Of a stretch of 64,000 nucleotides of DNA, positions 58,450-64,000 are shown in pieces. Both the position numbers and the translations under genes were made by a program. The notes under the pieces are model-generated. The model was not told where the DNA came from. It saw only the letters and a list, made by a program, of their open reading frames with translations, and did not search any database. Position 1 is the first letter of the stretch, and each line of letters begins with the position of its first letter. Source of the DNA: Alphaproteobacteria bacterium (lineage in GTDB: Bacteria; Myxococcota_A; UBA796; GCA-2862545); assembly GCA_020632925.1 (NCBI GenBank), contig JACKER010000007.1, positions 992,001 through 1,056,000 on the forward strand. Reading direction: 5' to 3'.

Positions 58450-59448
58450 TCAGCTGGAGAAGATCGTGGCCTGGGAGCCGGCGCCCGGATTCGCGAGCTC
58501 GAGCGTCACGACGTTCGCCACGCCGATCCTGGACCCCGGACCGACCGGCCGCTCCTCCCCTCGCTGGAGCGGCTCGTCGTCGACGGTCGTGACGGCGTGC
58601 GTGACGCTGCGGAGCACGTAGCCGTCGGCGTGTCGGTGCAGCTCGAAGTGGAAGCGGCTGATCCGGTTGAGGCGATCGGTGTCGCCGGCGACCAGCACCA
58701 CGTCGTTGCCGGGCGATCCGTCGAGGGACGGGAGGCGACCGAAGCGGATCACCGCCTTGTCGGGGAGATCCTGGGTGGAACCATCGGCGAACACCACCAC
58801 CGACGGGAAGCGCTGCGGATCGCGCCAGGCCAGCTGGTACACCCGCACCGGCTCGGGAAGCCCCTTGAGGGTCAGCTTGCGTGGGCGCACGCTCCGCATC
58901 CTCAGATCCGCGTCGAGGAGCTCCTCGGTGGCCTCCGAGCTGATGAGGATCGTCTCCGGTTCGGCCGCCGCGGCGATTCGCGCGCTCGTGTTCACGGGAT
59001 CGCCCGACACGATCGTCCCGTCCGTCAGCACGCGGCCCTGGTGGATCGCGACCCGGAGCGCGAGTCGGTGATGGGGCGCGCGGGCCTCGTTGTCGTGCGC
59101 CACGCGATCCAACAGATCGATCATCGCGCTCGTCGCCTCCGTCACCTCGGGGAAGCAGAGGAAGGCGCCGTCGCCGGCGGTGTCCACGATGCGCCCGCCC
59201 CGCTCGCCGATGACCTGCGCCAGCAGGTCGACGTGCCGCTGCTGCAGCGCGCGCCCGGACTCGTTCCCGTGCCGCGCGAAGTGATCGGTCGAGCCGACGA
59301 TGTCGGTGAACACCAGCGCCATGTCGTGCTCGAAGCGCAGCGCCAGGGCGCGGGACACGGCGTCGCGCAGCCGGACCAGCTCGGTCAGCCCGAGCTCCGC
59401 GAGCAGCGCCTCGTGCTCGGGGGAGGGGTCCTGCGCGTCGTGGGTCAT
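58450..59448 (-). CDS. Class III adenylate/guanylate cyclase with C-terminal FHA domain
   Basis: Protein of 332 residues, soluble. Cyclase about 45-215: metal Asp residues in VFTDIVGSTDHF and DTAGDGAF, VAIHQGRV and GDPVNTSARIAAAAEPETIL. C-terminal FHA about 240-330: IRFGRLPS, RISRFHFELHRHADG. FHA domains bind phosphothreonine, so this may read the output of the nearby Ser/Thr kinase (divergent, 59612). ATG 59448 was chosen after discarding an upstream low-complexity extension. The region 58218-58449 downstream has no gene. Confidence 0.85.
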   Translation of the reverse strand: MTHDAQDPSPEHEALLAELGLTELVRLRDAVSRALALRFEHDMALVFTDIVGSTDHFARHGNESGRALQQRHVDLLAQVIGERGGRIVDTAGDGAFLCFPEVTEATSAMIDLLDRVAHDNEARAPHHRLALRVAIHQGRVLTDGTIVSGDPVNTSARIAAAAEPETILISSEATEELLDADLRMRSVRPRKLTLKGLPEPVRVYQLAWRDPQRFPSVVVFADGSTQDLPDKAVIRFGRLPSLDGSPGNDVVLVAGDTDRLNRISRFHFELHRHADGYVLRSVTHAVTTVDDEPLQRGEERPVGPGSRIGVANVVTLELANPGAGSQATIFSS

Positions 59449-59518
59449 GGTGGGGCGGCGTCGATCGGGAAGCGTGGGCGGGAGTGCGAGAGCCGTCAGC
59501 TCCGCGGACACCGCATGA

Positions 59519-59524
59519 TAGCAT
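59519..59524 (+). promoter_or_regulatory. Candidate -10 box (TAGCAT)
   Basis: TAGCAT lies in the divergent gap between the cyclase-FHA gene and the kinase gene at 59612. A minus-strand TATCAT overlaps it. It is one of the AT-rich patches in the gap. Confidence 0.3.
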
Positions 59525-59611
59525 GGGTAACCGCCCGCGCTTCGCGGGTGCCCGGGAGCCCGATTGCCGCCAGAACCAGCCTCCCACCGCGGAGCCGCGC
59601 AGGGGTCCAAG

Positions 59612-61102
59612 GTGGGTGCGGACAGCGACGACCCGCTGATCGGCCGGGTGCTCGAGAACCGGTACCGCATCGTCCGGAGCCTGGCGGCCGGAGGCATGGG
59701 CCGGGTCTACCTCGCGGAGCAGCTCGGGCTCGATCGGCGGGTGGCGATCAAGGTGCTGACCCGGGAGAGCGGTGACGACGGACGCTTCCGCGAGCGCTTC
59801 TTCCGGGAGGCCAAGCTCTCGAGCAAGCTGTCGCACCCCAACACCGTCCGGGTGTACGACTACGGGCGCACCGACGACGACGTGTTCTTCATCGCGATGG
59901 AGTACCTCGAGGGGCGGACGCTCGGTGCGGCGCTCAAGAACGAGGGGGCGCTCGAGCCGCTCCGCGCGATCTCGCTGACGCTCCAGGTGTGCGCATCCCT
60001 CGCCGAGGCGCACGGCATGGGCGTGGTCCACCGCGACCTCAAGCCGGACAACCTGTTCCTGACGCGGACCGCCGACGGGCGCGAGTTCCTCCGGGTGCTG
60101 GACTTCGGCATCGCGAAGGACACGACGAACGCCACCGAGGTGCCGACGCAGGCGGGCACGGTGTTCGGCTCCCCGGCGTACATGTCGCCCGAGCAGATCC
60201 TCGAGCAGGACCTGTCCCCGAAGAGCGACATCTACAGCGTGGGCGCGGTGCTCTACCGCTCGCTCACGCTCCGACAGCCCCACGGGGAGTCCAACGCGAT
60301 CACGGCGATGGCGCGGCACGTGCTGGCCGACGTGGTGCCGTTCAGCGTGGCGCGCCCCGACCTCAAGATCCCGTCGACGCTGGAGTGGATCACGCGCCAG
60401 TGCCTGTCCAAGGATCCGCAGGAGCGCTTCGTCTCCGCGACGGAGCTCTCCGCGGCGCTGCGGGCCTGTGAGCTCGAGATCCGCGGGCTGGTGCCGAAGC
60501 TCGAGCCGAGGATGGAGCGCGGCCGGATGCGGCTGACCGAGGCCCAGGAGGCGGAGGTGCGGCGCTACGAGGTGGGTGGGACGGCGCCCGCCGCCCCCGC
60601 GCGCAGCGACGCCATCGTCCCCACCTACGTCCCGGAGCCGAGCCAGTCGCTGTCGCACACGCTGCGGCACCCGGCGGTGTTGGTGCTCGGTGGCATGCTC
60701 CCGTTGGTGGGGCTCACCCTCGGCGTGATCGTGGTGCTGGTCATCCTGTTGTTCGCGTTGGTGTTCACGCGACCCGACCCGACGCCCACGCCCGCGCCGG
60801 TGCCCGCCGTCACCCAGCCTCTGCCGAGGCCCGTGGCGCCTCCCCCCGCGCAGCCCGCGGTCGTGCCGGAGCCGGCGACGCCACCCGTCGCGCCGACGCC
60901 CGTGCCCGCCCCGCCGACGCCGGTGCCTGCCCCCGTCGCGCCCGCGCCCACCCCGAAGCCGACGCCCGCGACCCCCAAGCCCAAGCCCGCGCCCGCGCCC
61001 GCGCCCGCTCCCACGGCGCCCGAGCCGGCTCCCACCCCATCCCCCGCGCCCGGCAACCCCAAGTCCGACCTGCGGGATCCGTTCAAGAGGGGAACCGAAT
61101 GA
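59612..61102 (+). CDS. Ser/Thr protein kinase with membrane anchor and Pro-rich tail
   Basis: Protein of 496 residues. GTG 59612 (AGGGG 6 nt upstream) starts just before the kinase; a TTG at 59564 is an alternative. Kinase core: LAAGGMGRV, VAIKVL, HRDLKPDN, DFGIAK, GSPAYMSPEQI are all intact. One membrane helix (about 360-390, LVGLTLGVIVVLVILLFALV) is followed by a Pro/Ala/Lys tail of about 110 residues that may cross the cell wall. Its stop overlaps the ATG of the TPR gene by 4 nt. Confidence 0.85.
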   Translation: MGADSDDPLIGRVLENRYRIVRSLAAGGMGRVYLAEQLGLDRRVAIKVLTRESGDDGRFRERFFREAKLSSKLSHPNTVRVYDYGRTDDDVFFIAMEYLEGRTLGAALKNEGALEPLRAISLTLQVCASLAEAHGMGVVHRDLKPDNLFLTRTADGREFLRVLDFGIAKDTTNATEVPTQAGTVFGSPAYMSPEQILEQDLSPKSDIYSVGAVLYRSLTLRQPHGESNAITAMARHVLADVVPFSVARPDLKIPSTLEWITRQCLSKDPQERFVSATELSAALRACELEIRGLVPKLEPRMERGRMRLTEAQEAEVRRYEVGGTAPAAPARSDAIVPTYVPEPSQSLSHTLRHPAVLVLGGMLPLVGLTLGVIVVLVILLFALVFTRPDPTPTPAPVPAVTQPLPRPVAPPPAQPAVVPEPATPPVAPTPVPAPPTPVPAPVAPAPTPKPTPATPKPKPAPAPAPAPTAPEPAPTPSPAPGNPKSDLRDPFKRGTE

Positions 61103-61857
61103 GGTCTGTGTCCCTGCTCCTGCTGGCGCTCGCCGCGCCGGCGTGGGCCGACCCTCCCGCCAACCCGACGCCCGAGCAGCTGAACCGTGGCCGAGAGCTG
61201 TACGAGAACGGCTCCATGCTCTACGACGAGGGGCGGTACGAGGACGCGATCGTCGCGTGGCGCCAGGGGTACGAGCTGACCGGCCTGCCGGACTTCCTGT
61301 ACAACATCGCCAACGCGCAGGAGCGGCTCGGCGACGTCCAGGGCGCGCTCGACACCCTCGGCCGGTACCGCGCCTTCGCCACGGCCGACGAGCGCGAGAC
61401 GCTGGACCGTCGCATCCGGAGCCTCGAGGCCCGCCTGCAGAAGGAGCCCGCGCCCGCGCCCGCCCCGGCTCCCGCGCCGGCCCCGGTCCCCGCGCCCGCG
61501 CCCGCGCCGGTGACGAAGAGCGGCGGCGTCTCCGGACGCACGATCGCGGGAGGCGCGATGGTCGGCCTTGGCGGCGCCTCGCTCGTGACCGGGACGATCT
61601 TCGGCCTCAAGAGCAACGGCGCGGGCAAGGACGCCGCGGCGCTCTGCGTCGAGGGGACGGCGGGTCCGCTGTGCCCCGACACGGCGCAGGACTTCCTGAA
61701 GTCCGAGAAGGGGAGTGCGATCGCCGCCGACATCTCGTTCGGCCTGGGCCTGGTGCTCGCCGGTACGGGCACGGTGCTGCTGGTGACGGGCGGAGGGCAC
61801 GACGAGGTCGCGCTCGGCGTGTCACCGGGCGGCGTCCGGCTCCTGTTCACCCGCTGA
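61099..61857 (+). CDS. Secreted TPR-like protein coupled to the kinase
   Basis: Protein of 252 residues. Signal MRSVSLLLLALAAPAWADPP; two TPR-like units (LYDEGRYEDAIVAWRQGYEL, LYNIANAQERLGDVQGALDT); an Ala/Pro linker (about 115-135); then two hydrophobic helices (IAGGAMVGLGGASLVTGTI, IAADISFGLGLVLAGTGTVL). This is the layout of myxobacterial kinase partner proteins with a PEGA/TPR type periplasmic domain. Coupled to the kinase gene (ATGA overlap); it may bind the kinase tail. Overlaps the convergent HTTM gene by 36 nt. Confidence 0.7.
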   Translation: MRSVSLLLLALAAPAWADPPANPTPEQLNRGRELYENGSMLYDEGRYEDAIVAWRQGYELTGLPDFLYNIANAQERLGDVQGALDTLGRYRAFATADERETLDRRIRSLEARLQKEPAPAPAPAPAPAPVPAPAPAPVTKSGGVSGRTIAGGAMVGLGGASLVTGTIFGLKSNGAGKDAAALCVEGTAGPLCPDTAQDFLKSEKGSAIAADISFGLGLVLAGTGTVLLVTGGGHDEVALGVSPGGVRLLFTR

Positions 61858-62673
61858 CGGCGCGCCGGTCCGCCCGGTCGCCTGGAACCGCTCCCACCGC
61901 TCCCACACGCCCCGCGCGACCTCGGGGTGGAGCAGCGCCGGGTACGCCGAGACCGCGATCAGCGAGAAGGGTCCCACGTCCATCAGCGACAGGATGCCGA
62001 AGTGCATCAGCAAGCCGGCGAACAGCAGCCACGGGTTGAGCCGGCGGAAGAACACGAGGAAGGGGAACACGACCTCGAAGATCACCGTCCACCAGCTCAT
62101 GGGTGCCGTGAGCCACGCCTTGTCGCTCACCCAGACGCCGATCGGGAAGCTGCCGAACCAGGGGTGGAGGAGGTGATATGCCAGCACCTCACCCGTCCAC
62201 CAGCGGGGCTCCTCCAACAGCTTGAGCCAGCCGGTGGACCCGTAGAGCGCGCAGTACAGGACGAGCAGCAGCCAGCGCGCGACGGGTGAGCGCCACTTCG
62301 TGTGCAGCGCACGCTCGCCGATGGGCGCGAACACGAGCCCCAGCGCGATCCAGGTCCACAGCCGGTCGTACGCCTTGATGTTCAGGGCCTCGGCGCTCAT
62401 GAACAGCCAGGACGCCACGAGCCAGGTGAGGAGCCCGGGCTTCGCGGCGCGCCCGCCCCACAGGAGCCCGAGGAGGCCCGTGGTGGCCGTCGCCCACACG
62501 GCCGTCGCCGAGGGCACGGTCATGCACCAGAAGTCGTCGAGCCACAGGGGACCCCGCGAGAACCGCATGTCGTCCGCGGCATACGCGTCGGCGATCCGCG
62601 TGACGCGGGGCACGTGTGCCCAGAGGCAGACCAGTGCGTACGCGACCCGCGTAGCGGCCCATCCCCCACCCAT
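61822..62673 (-). CDS. HTTM-domain membrane protein
   Basis: Protein of 283 residues with about six membrane helices. The pattern ALNIKAYDRLWTWIALGLVF, WLLLVLYCALYGSTGWLKLL and PFLVFFRRLNPWLLFAGLLM fits the HTTM (horizontally transferred transmembrane) group related to vitamin K-dependent gamma-carboxylase. Bacterial members are of unknown substrate; the gene beside it may encode a partner (22 nt gap). Confidence 0.7.
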   Translation of the reverse strand: MGGGWAATRVAYALVCLWAHVPRVTRIADAYAADDMRFSRGPLWLDDFWCMTVPSATAVWATATTGLLGLLWGGRAAKPGLLTWLVASWLFMSAEALNIKAYDRLWTWIALGLVFAPIGERALHTKWRSPVARWLLLVLYCALYGSTGWLKLLEEPRWWTGEVLAYHLLHPWFGSFPIGVWVSDKAWLTAPMSWWTVIFEVVFPFLVFFRRLNPWLLFAGLLMHFGILSLMDVGPFSLIAVSAYPALLHPEVARGVWERWERFQATGRTGAPSAGEQEPDAAR

Positions 62674-62695
62674 TGCGGCCGGAACAGGCGCTCCA

Positions 62696-63214
62696 TCACA
62701 GCCGCTCCCCCTGGGGCCGTTGGACCTCGTCGCCGCAGGTCCACTCCGTCAGCGGGCGCGGGCGCATGCCGGTGGGCGCGGGCCGGCTCGACACGCCGAG
62801 CTGCTTCTTCCACACGATCCGGTGGAAGCGGACCTTCTCGGGCACGCGGTCGAGCCGGTGGCAGGTCGCTTCGCCGAAGGTACCCATCCACGTCGGGTCC
62901 GAGTAGAAGTCGCTGCGCGTGTACCTCGGTCCGGACTCCCACTTCGTCGGGAAGAGTGCCTCGAGGTCGATGGGCACCCACCCCCCGTCGTACAGCGCCT
63001 CACCACGGACCACCGCGGCGTAGTCGTCGAGCAGCGTGAACATCTCCCAGTTCGCGAACCACCACACCCACGGGTGGGGCCGCGCCCAGGACGGCTGCTC
63101 GCCGTTCAGCGAGAACGAGTACGCGAGCGCGAACCAGGTCGCCGTGAACGCCACCAGCAGCAGCGCGGGGATGCGCAGCCAGGCCGGCGTCGTCCTCTCG
63201 TCGCGATCCGGCAC
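62696..63214 (-). CDS. Membrane-anchored protein, partner of the HTTM gene
   Basis: Protein of 172 residues. A single N-terminal helix (LRIPALLLVAFTATWFALAY) anchors an extracytoplasmic domain with many Trp (PHPWVWWFANWEMFTLLDDY) and cysteines (EATCHRL, EWTCGDE). This fits the companion protein often found upstream of bacterial HTTM genes. Function unknown. Confidence 0.65.
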   Translation of the reverse strand: MPDRDERTTPAWLRIPALLLVAFTATWFALAYSFSLNGEQPSWARPHPWVWWFANWEMFTLLDDYAAVVRGEALYDGGWVPIDLEALFPTKWESGPRYTRSDFYSDPTWMGTFGEATCHRLDRVPEKVRFHRIVWKKQLGVSSRPAPTGMRPRPLTEWTCGDEVQRPQGERL

Positions 63215-63235
63215 GTCCCTCCCGGGCGACTCCCG

Positions 63236-64000
63236 CTACAGGGAGTGCCAGGGCAGGACGTATTCCTCGATCTCGGGGAGATGCACGGTTCCATCGAAGA
63301 GGAAGCTGAAATCGATGCAGATCTCGCGCCCCTCCTGCTCGATGCCCTGCACGTAGAGGCGACCACACCCGTCACAGATGGAGAGCGGATCGTTCGCGTA
63401 GTCGATGTCGACGATGTCCTCCTGGAAACGGGGCAGGAAGACCACGTCGTACCAGTAGGCGTTCTCGTCGCGCAGGCCGATCCACCCCAGAGGCTCGAGC
63501 GTGCAGCTGTCGGGTCCCGCGCCCAGCGGACCCTGGAGCTCCATGTCCGCCCCGATGGAGTCGAAGCGTCCCTGGAGCTGGGGATAGAACATGTAGACGT
63601 TGCCGCGCGCCTCGAAGTTGTCGACGTCGCCGCCCGTGAGCGACATGACGAGGTCGGTGCGGTACCCGTCCGGGGTCGGGCTGTCCGTCGCGAACACGTC
63701 GCGCCCGGTCACCGTGGCGTCCATCCGCGTGGAGTAGACGAAGCGGTCGTACCCGATCGCCTGGACCCGGTACATGCTGTCCGAGGCCTCACCGACGAAC
63801 TCGAACGTGATCTCGTCGGTGTTCGAGACCGTGGCCTTGCCCTCGAGGCGGCGGGAACCCTCGGACGTGCGCCCCTCGTACGTGTTGGCGTCGCCGTTGT
63901 TGCGGACGGTGCTGTCCCACCAGATCCATCCGTCGTAGATCAGCCCGGTGGTGGTGAGGCAGTCGTCGTTCCAGGCGACCCCGTCCTCGCTGCCCACGGT
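63236..64000 (-). CDS. Unknown protein, N-terminus outside the window
   Basis: About 255 residues are visible on the minus strand and the frame stays open to base 64000, so the true start lies beyond. It has beta-rich segments and several cysteines (NDDCLTT, DSCTLEPLG, CDGCGRLYVQG, EICIDFSF), and the end is HLPEIEEYVLPWHSL. No signal or domain was recognised. It lies 21 nt upstream of the HTTM partner gene, so it may be in the same operon. Confidence 0.65.
   Translation of the reverse strand, partial: TVGSEDGVAWNDDCLTTTGLIYDGWIWWDSTVRNNGDANTYEGRTSEGSRRLEGKATVSNTDEITFEFVGEASDSMYRVQAIGYDRFVYSTRMDATVTGRDVFATDSPTPDGYRTDLVMSLTGGDVDNFEARGNVYMFYPQLQGRFDSIGADMELQGPLGAGPDSCTLEPLGWIGLRDENAYWYDVVFLPRFQEDIVDIDYANDPLSICDGCGRLYVQGIEQEGREICIDFSFLFDGTVHLPEIEEYVLPWHSL

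Overview
The window is very GC-rich, with strong G/C preference at third codon positions. It looks like chromosome from a Myxococcota (former Deltaproteobacteria) bacterium. Reasons: three Ser/Thr protein kinases with membrane anchors or Pro-rich tails; several lipoproteins; MopE-like Asp-rich calcium-binding repeats (DxDGDG...DCDD); two proteins ending in a Cys motif, a hydrophobic stretch and an Arg/Lys tail (MYXO-CTERM-like sorting signal); and DUF1592-like/DUF1501 gene pairs. This is inference from gene content; no rRNA or other marker confirms it.
Layout. 1-5.5 kb: a winged-helix/STAND/TPR regulator, a TolB-like propeller lipoprotein and a cut-off M23 peptidase, with an arylsulfotransferase-like gene diverging. 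5.5-7.6 kb: a TadG/TadE pair and a small ORF. 7.8-12 kb: four-CBS protein, PLP decarboxylase, a secreted unknown and an SGNH hydrolase. 12.2-16.7 kb: the Hen1-Pnkp RNA repair cassette plus a coupled membrane protein. 16.7-19.2 kb: a muramidase-like protein with a poly-Gln start and an E2-like acyltransferase. 19.2-21.5 kb: the most unusual locus, a soluble histidine kinase overlapping a response regulator whose output domain is a predicted PD-(D/E)XK nuclease. 21.5-27.5 kb: housekeeping genes aroC, psd and mutS2 around a kinase. 27.5-34.4 kb: secreted proteins and a tightly coupled operon of multiheme cytochrome, outer-membrane barrel, 14-heme cytochrome and surface protein, resembling a porin-cytochrome conduit. 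34.4-37.1 kb: orphan ParA, three tRNA genes (Arg, Ser, Ser) and serS. 37.1-39.3 kb: three low-complexity lipoproteins. 39.4-45.5 kb: a 1219-residue repeat/OmpA protein divergent from a kinase with an FGE-like C-terminus. 45.4-53.1 kb: lipB, tmk, a murein endopeptidase and three beta-helix surface proteins. 53.5-58.2 kb: a DUF1592-like/DUF1501/cytochrome/PA14-like operon. 58.4-64 kb: a cyclase-FHA protein, a kinase with a TPR partner, and an HTTM-type membrane protein group running off the right edge.
Expression signals. Several genes have a TAnnnT box 6-7 nt before the start codon and no Shine-Dalgarno, suggesting leaderless mRNAs. At some divergent gene pairs the two -10 boxes share bases. 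Within operons, 1-10 nt overlaps are common. No insertion sequence, phage, integrase or CRISPR array was seen.
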